DNA from: Lamellibrachia columna
Taxonomy: Eukaryota > Annelida > Polychaeta > Sabellida > Siboglinidae
Direction: 5' to 3'
NCBI GenBank assembly: GCA_963662155.1
Contig: OY759264.1
Span: 18,177,642 to 18,241,641, forward strand
Length of the DNA stretch: 64,000 nucleotides
The notes below the pieces were generated by a model, which was not told the DNA's origin, ran no database searches, and saw nothing but the letters and a program-made list of their open reading frames with translations. This document shows, in pieces, positions 9,229-20,400 of the stretch. Every line of letters starts with the position of its first letter. The stretch's first letter is position 1. The position numbers and the translations under genes were made by a program.

Positions 9229-11874
9229 TCATGTTGTAAACTCCTTGGTGGTAATTAAATTGTGATTGGATTGACTTACTTGACTTGACATAAAAGCACC
9301 CCTCCATTCTGTTCTATTTATGGCATGCCGCTCTGCTGTCAATAGCAGGAGCCCAGTATCATTCCTGATCTGGTCACTCCACCTCTTTAGTGGTCTTCCT
9401 CTCTTCTGCTGTCCTTTAAAGTCTTGTTTGTATGCTTGCCTAATGATGTTATCTCTTTGCATACAGCAAACTTGCCAAAACCACCTGTGTCTGATGACAT
9501 CTGTTGATAGGTTCAGGGGTAAAGGGGTCCTCTCTGATTTCGATATTTTGTAGTCTGTCAGCCCTGGTAACACCTCTAATAGCCTGCAGGCAGCGCATCT
9601 CAAGAACCTCAACAGATTGTATTTCCTGTGATTGTAGCATCCAAGCCTCCTCACCATAGATTAGTATTGGCAGTATAACTATAAGGGCTCCATATAGTCT
9701 GGCTTTCAATCTTGTTGAGATGCTTCTGTTGGAAAATATGCAAAGGCTGCCGATGCTGTTAACCTTTCTAAACACGTTTGTGTCATCCGCACATTTCAGT
9801 ACGTTGCTTGTTATATGTCCAAGTCATTGATATATATATATTAAGAATAATAAAGGTCCTAATACTGATCCTTGTGGTACCCCACTCAAAACTGATTTCC
9901 TGTTTGAAACCTCTACATCTACTACATCACGCTGTCTTCTGTCAATCAGCCATTGTTCTATCCAGTCAATTATGCCATCCCAATACCATGGGCTTTTAAT
10001 TTAAGTAGTAATCTTTGATGTGGCACTTTGTCAAAAGCTTTCTGAAAATCTAAGTAGATAATATCTACTGGTAATCCCTCATCTAACCACTTAGTGATTT
10101 CTTCCAAAAAACAACATATTTGTTAAGCATGTCCTCGCTTTTAGGAATCCATGTTGAGATGAATTTAATAATTTATACCTATCAAGGAAGTCCACCATAT
10201 GGGCTTTAATTGACCTTTCTAATAATTTACAAATCACTGATGTTAAACTCACTGGTCTGTTATTATCTGACTTATTTCTCAAACCCTTTTTAAATAATGG
10301 TATGATGTTTGCTTCTTGCCATTCAAAAGAAGTTGAGTTTCATACCCCATTTCCTACAGGCAGCTTGAATGTCTTCAGTTGACAGTTGTAACTTCTCAAA
10401 CACGGTGGACATAATTGTTGTGTCATCTGCATAACTGATGTCAAAGCTGAGGTTGGTAAATAGCTTGAACTTCTTGCATAAGCTCTTCACGTCTGCCATG
10501 ACAAACTCCAGGAACAAACTGAACAGGATAGGTGTTAACAAACAGCCCTGTCTCACTCCTATTTCCACTCTGAACCATTCTGTCAGTTGACCATTGATGA
10601 CTACTGCACATTCAACATTATCATACATAGCTTCAATCAGTGATGTTATCTTGGGATTCATCCCAATATACCTCAGCATCTTCCACAATGCCCATCTCCA
10701 GATAATATCAAATGCAGCCTTGAAGTCCACAAAATTGAAATGCAGCAGAACCTGGTGCTCATTTGCCTTTTCCACGATCTGTTGCACTGTGAAGAAGAAG
10801 ACATTGCAGAAGACTACCCGGGATGGATATCAGGGAAATTACTCGGTAGAGTGACAGGGTTAACTTGCACCCTTTCTTGTGTACTGGGTTGGTCATACTT
10901 CTGCACCAATCTGTTTGTAACTTTTCCTGATGCTATGCTGTATTGCATATTTTCAGGAGCATCTCAGCCATCTTCTCTCCACCTGCTTTCAAAGCTTCAG
11001 CCATTATGTGATCAGCACCAGGCACCTTTCTTGACTTCACTGCTTTGACAGCCTTCTGTACCTCCTCTATTGAGAATGGTGGTCCAACAAGTCCAGGGAT
11101 GTTATCTGGAATGTCAAGTGCTTCCTCTGATCTTGGCCAGTTTGTGTTAAGATGTTTCTCAAAGTATGTTTCCCAGCATTTCAACACTTCATTTGGAGCT
11201 GTTTTTTGGTTTCCGTCACCATCCTTTGCCAGCCAAGAAGTGTTTACATGGCTTGTTGCTGAATTCTCGCACATTTTAAAACAAATTATGCAAGTTGTTT
11301 TTCTTGAAATCCTCCATAACTTGTACCTTTTCCTCCAGTTGTTTCTCTTATGGGTTCTTATCGCCTTCTTCACTAGTCTGTTCTTATCTTTGTATGTTTC
11401 ACGTTTCTCTGCAGTTGGGGTGTTCTTCAAATACTCTGTGCATGTCTTTCTCCTTTCCTCACACTCTCTTGCTAGAACTGATGGAAGATTGATGACCTGC
11501 TTTCTACGCCTGAAGCCAACTACCTTCTCACTGATTTAATTTGTTGTCTCTTTGAAGTCTAACCAGAGTTCCAATAAATATTCAAAGGCTTCACCAATCG
11601 TCACTTGGAACTCTTGCCTTGTCTCTCTACCACAAAGCTTTTCCACTTTGTACTTCTTGACTACTTTCCTGTGTGATCGTGAAACACAGAGTTTGACGTT
11701 TATGTTTGCTATGACCAAGAAGTGGTCTGAGCCCAGTTCTGCCAATCTGTATGTCCTACAGTTCTTCAGCTGGCCTTTGAGTTTCCTCTGGACAAGAATA
11801 TGATCAATTTGGTTAAGGTTCCTGCATCTGGTGAAATCCATGGTGCTTGAAAGTTGTCTACTGATATAACACAA
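9229..11874 (-). pseudogene. LINE (endonuclease-RT), decayed and interrupted
   Basis: Read on the minus strand: 11536-11874 is the C-terminal part of an apurinic-like endonuclease (NLNQIDHILVQRK, then ELGSDHFLVIANI, containing the conserved SDH). 10933-11430 is the linker and N-terminal RT (SIEEVQKAVKAVKSRKVPGAD). 10323-10787 is the RT core with VDFKAAFD, GVRQGCLLTPILFSLFLEF and the catalytic SYADD. 9229-9657 is the C-terminal domain with RHRWFWQV and KRGRPLKRWSDQIRNDTG. Frameshifts separate these blocks, and a foreign CR1-like fragment (9745-10322) sits between catalytic palm and C-terminus, replacing about 60 residues. Clade uncertain (RTE/Ingi/L1-type candidates). No active protein. Confidence 0.85.
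9745..10322 (-). mobile_element. CR1-like RT fragment inside another LINE
   Basis: On the minus strand this segment translates (with lesions) to RPVSLTSVICKLLERSIKAH, LLNSSQHGFLKARTCLTNML, then SVLSGVPQGSVLGP and FLIYINDLD, matching the middle of the CR1-like element at 33.9-34.4 kb. It starts and ends abruptly within the host LINE's coding sequence, and the right junction falls near the shared residues FRKVN. It is either an insertion followed by loss of host sequence, or a template-switch chimera made during reverse transcription. Confidence 0.8.
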
Positions 11875-11879
11875 ACTGC

Positions 11880-12424
11880 TCTGCTTCTATTTGGCGGCTT
11901 TATTGATACAGATAATTTAACCCATGCATTCTTTTAAAATGTCATTATTAACAATGACATGCATTGAGAAGTCTCCTTGTAGTTACGCATGCATAATATT
12001 TGCAACATAAAATATTTAATTAAATAAAATATGAAATATTACATTAGAAGTGACTGTATGTGCTCTACAAATGTTGCATTTAATATGAAAACTATGGAGA
12101 ATATTAAAAAAATGTTTCTAAAATTCTTTCGTTTGAAAACATTTTTGAGCCTATTTTCTCAAGTTTTTCTCTTCATTTTTTACATTGCGTAATTGTATGC
12201 TCAATACGCACAAACATCGCCTTCGCGGTTCTGATGGCACCAAGGCATTGCTAATGTGCAAATCGCACACATGCCATGTTTATCATGCAGTCGGTTCCAC
12301 TATTTTGATCTGTAAAACTGATTAAAAGTGGCCTAAAACACAACATTTTAAAAAGAATATATGAACTTTTTTACTGGAACGTATACGGAATGATGCAAGG
12401 AATGCATTAGGTACAGAAATGCAG
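11880..12424. other. AT-rich noncoding, nothing recognised
   Basis: Lies between the minus-strand LINE and the minus-strand Gypsy remnant. No supported frame; likely old transposon untranslated sequence or filler. Confidence 0.4.
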
Positions 12425-12890
12425 AAAAAATAGCATTCGTTGAAACTGGAATAGCCCTGAAGAACTAGAGAAAGCAGTCTTCTCTACATCCTTGGCATGC
12501 ATAGCAACCTACCAATAACCTTTGCTACAGTCAAGTTTACTAAAGACATGGTCTTTGGACATAGTGGCAAATATCGCTTCAGGATTGGGCGTAGGCTCAG
12601 AGTCGAAAGTGGTAGCTTGGTTTAGCTAACGAAAATCTACCACTGGACGATTGTTCCATCTGTTTTCTTAACCAACAACAGAGGGAACAATACAGAGATT
12701 TTGATTGTTCGATTATTCCTAGTTTGAGCATTTTATGTATCTCCTTAACTATATCTTTGGTGAAAGGAATCGGATAAGGCTTGACCCGAATAGGCTTAGT
12801 CGTGTTCAATGTGATAGTATGTTTGACAAGTTTAGTGCATCCAGGGTTTTCCGAAAAGATCTCTGTAAATTCTTCGATCAAACCAACCAT
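12425..12890 (-). pseudogene. Gypsy-type reverse transcriptase, N-terminal part, broken
   Basis: On the minus strand the RT begins with IEEFTEIFSENPGCTKLVKH and KPIRVKPYPIPFTKDIVKEI, the classic start of a Ty3/Gypsy RT, then KMLKLGIIEQSKS. After a frameshift, the next RT block is readable at 12480-12600 (EPTPNPEAIFATMSKDHVFS, KLDCSKGYW, then a stop, DVEKTAFSS). The sequence stops resembling RT near 12425, so the catalytic YxDD region and RNase H are missing. It directly follows the integrase-type C-terminal domain upstream rather than a protease, which is unusual for Gypsy. Confidence 0.85.
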
Positions 12891-12899
12891 CTGATTAGT

Positions 12900-13448
12900 T
12901 TAAAAAGAATCGAGTTCGGATGAAATAGATACTTGCTGAAAGGTGTTTTCCGGTTTCCCTAGCAGTGGTTCTATCTCTAAAGAAGAATCATCAGGAGGAT
13001 CCAAGATAGCCGCAGTAGCCACTACTTCCTCTGTCGACCTTGAAACATATTTCTTTAACATGTTCAGATGGAAGATCTTAGTGTTGTTTCCAACCCGGGT
13101 TCGGTAATCGGTTGACCCGACCTTCTCTATTACCTTATAAGGTCCTTTCCATTGCATAAGCAACTTAATGTAATCAGTGGGCAGCATTACGAGTACCTGG
13201 TCACCTATGTTGAGAGTTCTCATACGCACCTTCTTGTCGAAATGACCTTTGTAATGCAACTGCAAAGTTTTCAGATTATCTCTAGAGGGCCCATATGTCA
13301 AATTAACATTACTCACAACGGGAACTTTTAGCGGACTAATCTTTCGCTCTTGTTTCGCTGCTTCAGCTCTGGTTACAACTGCGCAGGTTACTTTCTCTTT
13401 GATAGGACCCTGGTCATCATTGGTCACATTTTTACAAAGGTGACTCAT
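12900..13448 (-). pseudogene. Gypsy pol segment: pre-integrase linker plus integrase C-terminal (GPY/F-like) domain
   Basis: A 182-codon frame on the minus strand. Its first third (CAVVTRAEAAKQERKISPLK) resembles the linker that precedes integrase in Gypsy polyproteins. The middle (LNIGDQVLVMLPTDYIKLL, MQWKGPYKVIEKVGSTDYR, FHLNMLKKYV) is the C-terminal integrase domain, with the GDQVLVMLP and WKGPY signatures. The integrase catalytic core (HHCC zinc finger and D,D-35-E) that should lie between them, roughly at 13260-13330, is absent, indicating an internal deletion. The frame runs on into the spacer that leads to the RT downstream, giving the order PR-INT-RT known for Gmr1-like Gypsy elements. 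Confidence 0.8.
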
Positions 13449-13677
13449 CTTTGTCTAACTCACTGTCTCCCCATAAGTCCGGGTGTACCCCTCGAACATT
13501 CCCGATAATTACATCGCAAATAGGATTTGTGATGCAGGACACTTCTACTTCCCCAGAGAAGATAGGTGAAACTATCTTACATCTAGCTGTGGGCATGGTT
13601 ATAGCAGAATGATTTATCATTACTAATATTTGCTCCTTTCCCATGAGTTGATCATCCCTAACAAGATCACGTCTCAC
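13432..13677 (-). pseudogene. Gypsy protease-region C-terminal fragment
   Basis: The minus-strand frame contains RDDQLMGKEQ and then PIFSGEVEVSCITNPICDVI followed by IGNVRGV, a pattern seen at the end of the protease region of metazoan Gypsy polyproteins. The aspartyl catalytic DTG/DSG would lie upstream in the broken stretch 13680-13810, where I see only frameshifted remnants. It overlaps the next frame slightly. Confidence 0.6.
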
Positions 13678-13817
13678 AACTATTCTGCTACACCTTGTGT
13701 CCCAGAGGATATTAATGGTGTTTCACCGACACATCCTTGCATAATTGGCAGATTTGAAGGAGTGTGATCACACACGTTACCAACGACAGGGAAACTACAT
13801 CCACATTTCAGAACAGC

Positions 13818-14943
13818 CTAATTACTACACTGATTAGTGGGATTACCTGCAGATAGACAGGCATTCCCCACAATGTTCTTGGGGCTCCATGGTCTTAGAT
13901 TCGGTGGTTGTGGTTTTCCCATGGGACAATTTCTAGCTATGTGTCCCACCTTGTCACACTGATAACACCTTATTGGTTCACGCATTGGACATGAGAAAGA
14001 TTGGGATGGCTTTGGATCTCGATCCTTACTCTGCACTGCCTGTGTATGGACAGGAGTCATCTTCATTGGACCTCTAATCCCAATGGCAGAATGAGATGCA
14101 CTCTAATCCCAATGGCAGAATGAGATGACTCTGCAAGTTCCTTAAGTGAACTAATATCCTTGGGAGTACGCTCTTGGATGAAAAGTGCCTGATCATGGGG
14201 ACAAGAATGAAGAAATTGATCTCACAAAATAAGCTCTCTCAACTTATCAAAGGTATTACCGATCCCAGATAAAGAAATTCTCCAATCGAGCTAGATACTG
14301 CGAAGCTGTCTCGCCAGGATCCTGCTTGCTGGATTAAAATTTCTTCCTGAAATCTTCCTCGGTCAGGGAAATCTTAACCAACAGAGCCTGCCTAAGTTTA
14401 GTGTAATCATTCATCTCATCTCTAGGTAACCGACAGTACACTTCCAAGTGCTCGGCCTGTTAATAAACTACTCAAGCCAAGTGCATAGTCCAAGTTCCAC
14501 CCCGCATTCTCAGCGTAACGTTCGAATTGCAAAAGGTAAGCATCTATTTTATCTTCAGCTTCACAGAATTCAGGTAACTTGGGAAGTTTCATACCTGTTC
14601 TGTGCTCGCTGGAAGAATCTGAATTACGGATAGAATTGATGGAATCAGCACATACCTTCTCTGCTTCCATTTGCAGCACCACCATTTCTTTCTAATGTTG
14701 CATATTCCTCTCCTCTCCCTCGAGCAGCATCTTCATCTCCTCTGCCTTGTTCACTCTTTGTTTTTCGGCAGCTCTCTCTTCTCTAGCGCAATCGGCCTCT
14801 TCTTTAGATCGTTGTTGCTCCTCCCATTCCTGCTCGCACTCCTGCTCCCACTCCTGCTCCCACTCCTGCTCCCACTCCTGCTCTTGTCTAGCAAAGTCTA
14901 GTAATTCTTTACCTTCCAATTTCAGCCTTTCGCCGATTGTCAT
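13818..14943 (-). pseudogene. Gypsy gag, with coiled coil and zinc knuckle, frameshifted
   Basis: Minus-strand gag in pieces. The N-terminus (14692-14943) begins MTIGERLKLEGKELLDFARQ and continues into a charged coiled coil with a WEQEWEQE tandem (DNA repeat ctcctgctcccactc at about 14825-14885). The capsid-like part (14422-14685) has GMKLPKLPEFCEAEDKIDAY and LLQFERYAENAGW. The nucleocapsid end (13818-14066) has a CCHC zinc knuckle, CYQCDKVGHIARNC. Pieces are separated by frameshifts or deletions near 14070-14420. Both flanks lack recognisable LTRs. Confidence 0.85.
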
Positions 14944-14945
14944 AC

Positions 14946-15561
14946 GGATTCTACCAGAATACTATAAGAACCTTGTATAGATGAAACATAACTATCAAAA
15001 TAAGCTGACAAGAAAGGATCACAACCTGCGTCTTTATATATCAATGTTACCTATATCAAGAATCACAACTCATGAGTGTATAAACACTCACCTACCTCGT
15101 AGGTAAAACTCAACTCTAGCATGTCTCATAAGGTGAATCTTTGTTAGGTCATAGTGTAATATTTAAATTACTCTCACGACTGCAAATATAGTACAATAGC
15201 TGCACAGTAACACAAGGGGGGCACTTCCAACCAATCAGCATAATGCAAGACTGCCTTCTGGCCCGCAGTAAGGGCAGTTGGCCGCGCACACAATTTCAAC
15301 CATTGGTTCAAGCACCCGCATTTTCCAATTGTTGTGCACTTACATTTTGAAGAACTGAGACTATTGAACGACATAACAGGATATAATTATGATCAAACAA
15401 TACAATACATGCAAGAATGTATGCACTAATAATGTAGGGAAAGAGAAATATATAAGCATGTTACATGCTTCATGTTAGATCAGCATAGGTTAACATAATT
15501 TCGTGTTTTAGCCCATAAAGATAACCAGCTTCATATTGAATATGTTCTCTCTTGCTTTTAG
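14946..15561. other. Possible 5' flank or LTR remnant of the Gypsy element; intron sequence
   Basis: No gene. Contains a small hairpin (gagtgtataaacactc, about 15073-15088) and an imperfect acctacctcgtaggt palindrome. It could hold the 5' LTR and leader of the minus-strand Gypsy copy, but I find no matching 3' LTR to confirm this. It leads into the kinase exon acceptor at 15560-15561. Confidence 0.3.
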
Positions 15562-15768
15562 TGGACCACATGGCCAAAGAGGAGGCTTGGATACGTCATC
15601 TTGGAGCTATGTGAGTACAACTTGCAAGAATGGTTGGAACTGGACCGTGTGATCAACCAATGTGAAGACGAATGGAAACAATCGGCTGCTGGTTTTATAA
15701 AGGACCTGCTATCTGGACTTTGTCATCTTCATACACCGGAACCAAAGATCATTCACCGAGATTTGAAA
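15562..15768 (+). CDS. IRE1/RNase L-like kinase, exon a (catalytic loop)
   Basis: The exon follows a tttctt...tttag acceptor and encodes YVILELCEYNLQEWLELDR, then FIKDLLSGLCHLH and the catalytic-loop motif IIHRDLK. It splices in phase 0 to the next exon, giving HRDLK-PEN, using a GT donor at 15769. This covers the hinge, helix E and catalytic loop of a kinase related to IRE1 and RNase L (IRE1 family: kinase coupled to a KEN-type RNase, acting in the unfolded protein response or innate defence). The N-lobe and any lumenal, ankyrin or other sensor exons are not visible upstream, where the Gypsy remnant lies. Family assignment is by motif only. Confidence 0.85.
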
Positions 15769-16661
15769 GTTGGCATTATTGTTATTCTTGACATAGATTG
15801 TTTAAATGGTCAAGTGTGTAGGCCTTATGTATTGAATCCATTGAATTGCAGCAGCAAAGTAGTGTAAACATCTTCAGAGTATGTTTTGAGAATATTATAT
15901 AACTCATGTGGTCAACAAAGGGAGGAATAAATTCAGAGACACAATATGACCAATAATAATATTTGAAAGTTTACCATGCATGCTTGGAAATGAAAAAAGC
16001 AGTATTGTTAATAATGTGACATGAGCAATTCTAAAAACTTAGCTGTACAACAAAGGACATTTAGAAAAGAAAATAGAAATGTATGCCATGGTGATGTGCT
16101 TTAGTATGACTATGTCTGACTGTGAACAATAGGGGCCATTTTCGTTGGTGTACTGGCATGATAGGTGTGTTTTGACCCCAGAGGATCATAGCTACATACA
16201 ATGGGCACTCGCTAGGATATCCCAAAGTTACTATTTGCCCATAATTGGGGACTGATTTAGTGAGTGTTGGGACATGTCTACGCACAGGTGAACTCTGTAC
16301 ACTGCACCTTGTCTGCGGAGAGGCTACGCACCAGCACGGGAGGCTTTCACACTCAAGTCCCCTTTCACCCCCCAAAAGAGCGCTAGCTGGTGGCTGAAGC
16401 TGAAAGCAAGAGTGTAAAGTGCATGCACTACACACTATTCACTACACTACCACACATACCTGTGTACATACACACTCACACATTATTTTGATACATACAT
16501 TAAGATAAATGATGTTTTTAATGGTAAACCACAAAACGATCTCCCAAGTGAACTTTTTGAAAATAGGTCATATAAAATGATTTATTTAAAACAAAATTAA
16601 AAAGTCATTGTGTGTTTAAAGCAGTTGATAATTGATGTATATCACGATTTTGATGTTACAG
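15769..16661 (+). other. Intron of the kinase gene
   Basis: Runs between donor GT at 15769 and acceptor AG at 16660-16661. The donor context (aaa|gttggc) is weak but keeps the HRDLKPEN motif in frame. No transposon recognised inside; a 124-codon minus-strand frame at 16061-16435 resembles nothing known. Confidence 0.6.
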
Positions 16662-16776
16662 CCCGAGAATGCATTCATTGTGTTCAATGATGGACAGGCG
16701 TGTTTGAAGCCAGCAGACTTTGGTATAAGCTGTGCTGTGGACCAAGGACGAAATACTTATTTTACTTGGGGAGCAG
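16662..16776 (+). CDS. IRE1/RNase L-like kinase, exon b (DFG)
   Basis: Starts with PENAFIVFNDGQACLKPADF and continues GISCAVDQGRNTYFTWGAG, giving the magnesium-binding DFG and the start of the activation segment. Acceptor tgttacag and donor gcag|gtttgt are consistent. The exon ends in phase 1 and joins the next exon to form GT. Confidence 0.85.
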
Positions 16777-18461
16777 GTTTGTTAACCTTGTTTTTTTATT
16801 TTTTATTTATTTCATTGAAAGATATATGTAATACAATTATGTAATGAATGTTAATAAAAAACCAACTGCAGACATGGCAACATTTCTTATATGGGTGTAA
16901 GCTGTAATCTTTGTACATATTTTACATGTCACATATTACAATGGATATCGGTTTGTGTTATGGTGGAGTGATATGCCCACATGTTGGTTAGTGATAAGCT
17001 GAGTGTATGCGAATCATTGTTATGCAGGCAGACTGCATTGAAAAGAGTAATTAATACTGGAATTGTTAGTACCATTCAAACATATAATTGATCATTGTCC
17101 CTGGTTAATATGATTTATATGATTTACATAATTTAAGCAAACTCTGACACACTCAGTTCCAAGCAAACAAGACTATTTGAGTGTACATAGGCATACTAGA
17201 ATCGTGTAGCTTATTGACTCTTTGCAGTCGTCGTTATGATTATTAAAATAATCAACTCGCTGAAAGGGAAATAACATACAGTTCCACATTCGATGATTCA
17301 TTCTGCAATAGCACTGTTGCTACATTGTGTGGAGGCATGCATTAAACATATTAGGGAGGTTCAGCACGGCAAACTTGTAACTTGTTGGTGTACAAGTTGT
17401 GAACTGCATCACTGCGATGTAGGGGGCTTTTCCTGGGGATTCCCCATGCTGCTTCTGTCCAAACATGTTCTCAACCTGTAATAGTGTTTCTACCCGTACA
17501 CTAGCTGCAAGTTGAAAGTTTGTTGTTATTTTATGGTGTTTCTACAGCTAGTATAGATGAATTTTTAAATGTTGGCATGTTAATCAACCTTTCTAGCATT
17601 GTTGTGATACATTAGGGGTTAGATGGGTGAATAATGCCTAAAATAAAATCACAAACTATTCGTCACAAATGTTTTTAGAAGGGATACATAGTAAATATTT
17701 CTTTCCTAATGCTGGTAAGACAGCCATAATAAGTCCAAGCTTAAAAATCTAGTTGAGAGTGTATTAATTATGATAGCCTTTAATCAAACACGTTAACAGT
17801 TAACATGTGGTCATACATTTAGCTAGACACGACATATTCTTACCCAATGTAAAAACTGTCAAATATTGTCATTCTTTACTTACAGGTCTACATGTATCAA
17901 ATTACTTAACCTCTTTATTTGTAACAATTGGGGCATGTATGCATAGATCCATCCATATACTGTTCTAGACCCCTGTATGGGGTCAGCTACAGCATTACTG
18001 CCATCCACACTGCCTGCTTGGCGCTTCTCACTCACTCGACTGGGAAGCAGCTCCGGCCATGGAAACTAGAATCAGAGGGTTAGAGATAGAGACCACAGCT
18101 CCATTAGTCCACGACAGGTTACACATGTACCCAATGTGTATGGTCTTTTACTACCCGTGGCATAGATTGGGGTGAACGAAACTGCTCATGTTTCGAAACA
18201 GCAACCGGTCGATTCGAACCTCAGTCCCGTCGACCAAAAGTCACTCTAACGCATAGCTACCGTGCCCTATGAGTATATCACATCTTCCACACATGCAAGT
18301 TAAAAGTTTCACATGCTGAACCTCTCTAATAAGTTGAACACATGATTACATGTCTTACTGAGTAGGTAGTCTTATATGTAGACAAGTACATATGTCTACA
18401 TCATTTGATTTATTAGTTATGTGAACATATAATACCACTAATTAAAACAACCTTTCTGTAG
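16777..18461 (+). other. Intron of the kinase gene, with a SINE
   Basis: About 1.7 kb between exons b and c. Apart from the SINE at about 17960-18270 I see only AT-rich noncoding sequence. Confidence 0.6.
17960..18270 (-). mobile_element. tRNA-derived SINE, minus strand
   Basis: On the minus strand from 18270: gggcacggtagctatgcgtt (A-box region, tagctatgcgttagagtgac), then gaggttcgaatcgaccgg (B box, ggttcgaatc), then a body that includes gtttcgaaacatgagcagtt and tcgttcacccc. The block gtttcgaaa...tttcgttcacccc is also present in the SINEs at 38.2 kb, 56.3 kb and 62.5 kb, so these belong to related families. No function for the host gene is implied by its intronic position. Confidence 0.65.
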
Positions 18462-18544
18462 GGACCCATTTGTAGCAAGCCAGTGAAGTGCTTCAAAGTG
18501 GGAAAGGAGGCAAGATCCATTACACTCCAGCAACAGATGTCCAG
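18462..18544 (+). CDS. IRE1/RNase L-like kinase, exon c, with in-frame TAG
   Basis: Following acceptor ctgtag and donor cag|gtgtgt, the phase-matched reading is GTHL, a stop (TAG at 18473-18475), then QASEVLQSGKGGKIHYTPAT. In IRE1-type kinases this position of the activation segment/P+1 loop is usually GT..WxAPE, so the TAG replaces a TGG tryptophan codon by one base. Either this copy is a pseudogene, or the base is polymorphic or a sequencing error. Confidence 0.75.
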
Positions 18545-18657
18545 GTGTGTGGTATTGTTTGATGTGTTCTGGCTTGAACATTTTAAAAGTATAACATGTA
18601 TTTTTTATTATTTTGCAAAAGGTATTTTGTAATGTTACATTACTGTGTGTTTTTTAG

Positions 18658-18852
18658 ATTGCAGGCATGTTAGTGTTTAACATACTGACAAGAGGACATC
18701 ACCCCTATGATGGCCATACTATCGACGAGACAGAAGATTCGGAATGGTGAACCAGACCTTTCAGCAGTTAGCGACCCTGTCGCTATGGATATGCTGAAGA
18801 AGATATTGCCTGTTAATCGAAATGAGAGGTCATCAGCAGCCAGTCTGCTTGG
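18658..18852 (+). CDS. IRE1/RNase L-like kinase, exon d, with frameshift
   Basis: Begins IAGMLVFNILTRGHHPYDGH (helix F and the G-H-PY signature of IRE1-like kinases), then loses frame near 18725. In the +1 frame it continues KIRNGEPDLSAVSDPVAMDM and LKKILPVNRNERSSAASLLG. The second half is clearly the C-lobe end (R of the NxxxRSSA region). The donor g|gtgaga at 18853 leaves a phase that joins to GHPYLW. The frameshift is a 1-base indel, so with the TAG in exon c this copy has two independent lesions. Confidence 0.75.
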
Positions 18853-20268
18853 GTGAGAACCTAGGCACCCAAATCTTACATACATTTCATGCAGTAATGC
18901 TGTTATCTGCAGTTGTTGTTTAAGATTGTCACCACAATAAGTTAACTAAGAGTAAAACAAGTAATGGTCCTGGATTTATTGTTAAAGCAAATGATGGAAA
19001 CACAATGAATGCTAAAGTTTGACACATGTGGAAGAAACATCAGTCTGGCAGTGAGCTATCTAGCTGAACCAATATCAATGATCATTTACACAGTGATGGT
19101 GCAGTTGTGCTATTATATGGCAACATGACAACTTCTTTCAAATTATACACAGCAAGAAACCATGTTCCATGATTAACCTCGTAGGCGAACTCTCCTGGCT
19201 TGTGAAGTTCCAGTCTCGGTCAAACTGTCCAGTCAAACTCAGCATCTCCTTTTTCCATATCTCTACAATTAACGCCCTTCGGCCGACGTCCACAGTATGT
19301 TTATTTTTCCGGCCACCTTCCCAGAAATCGAAAATGTTCACACCACAAATTATTACAGCCTATATGCGGTCTGTTTGATCCATTACTCGTTATCTGGTTA
19401 TTAACTGTATTAATGATTATTCACGAGTCACAATCTTTCATGTTCCAGTGTAGGCCTTCATTAATTGGCATTCCCCCAAATTTAGCCCCATGGTTGTGTA
19501 TTTCACTACTTACGGTATATAGGGAGCCCAGGTCTTAGGACAGCAACATTGTCCCACTTTGTTGTTTTGTCACTAATATAAGGCATAATTCCTAACAAAT
19601 CTCATATGTTTTTTTTGTAGAAATCAATAGGTAGATAATTGAGAGTTCTCCAGTACCGTTACGTATTATTAATTTACATTTTCAGAAAGCTTTCGATGAA
19701 GTGCCAAATCATAGATCGTTACTTAAACTAAAAGTCTGTTGTATGGAGGATGGTGAATAGTGGATTAACAATTGCTGACAGACAGAAGACAGAGAGTTGT
19801 AGTAGATGCGTAGGTTTCAATTTGGTAATCAGGTCTTAGTGGAGGACCACATGGATCAGCATTAGGACCTGTTATGTTAGTCTTAAAAGTATCAGGTATA
19901 TTTCAATGACTTGAAAGACACAATAGTAGTTAGAAAGGTGAAAGAAGGTGGAAGTACACTTCATGCACTGGATGATCTAGATGAATTAGTCTGAATAATA
20001 TGGCTGATGTTAGTAACTTTTTTAAACATAAATGCCCACACACAGTACATGATGGAATATATAAACTGGCAAGTACATTACTAGGTGAAACAATTATGAA
20101 ACAATAACATTTTGTAGTAGTCCCTAACAATTAGTGTTGACATTTCAGAACAATGTGACATTTCGACCAGTGATACAACAGTGTTGTCTATAGACAATTT
20201 CTGTTGCATAAAGGCCAGCATTGTGAATTAGATTTACACTGATGTATTATTTGAACTTATTATTCCAG
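18853..20268 (+). other. Intron of the kinase gene, with a CR1-like fragment
   Basis: About 1.4 kb. Contains a decayed CR1-like RT fragment at about 19660-19990. Bases 19138-19378 have short overlapping frames on both strands that I do not recognise. Confidence 0.55.
19660..19990 (+). mobile_element. Decayed CR1-like RT fragment
   Basis: Nucleotide similarity to the CR1-like element at 34.1-34.4 kb: ttttcagaaagctttcgatg here against ttttcagaaagcttttgaca there, continuing through gacagaagacagagagttgt and ggatcagcattaggacctgt. Many indels; it is much older than the intact copies. Confidence 0.75.
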
Positions 20269-20346
20269 ACACCCTTACCTGTGGGATGACGTTAAACGAT
20301 GGGAGTTTCTGTCCACCATTGGCAACACGGAGGAGGTAGAGAAGAG
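20269..20346 (+). CDS. IRE1/RNase L-like, exon e (start of KEN-type region)
   Basis: Joins exon d as G-HPYLWDDVKRWEFLSTIGN, then TEEVEKR. The H-P-Y/F-x-W signature followed by an F-L stretch is how the kinase end passes into the KEN RNase domain of IRE1 and RNase L. Acceptor ttccag, donor agag|gtacgt. Confidence 0.8.
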
Positions 20347-20400
20347 GTACGTACTTTTGTACATCTGTTTTTGTTCTAAACTGTCATTGCAATTATATGC

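Noticed and set aside
16061..16435. 124-codon minus-strand frame in the first kinase intron
   Set aside because: No ATG-proximal signals, no recognisable domain, and it is antisense to the kinase gene.
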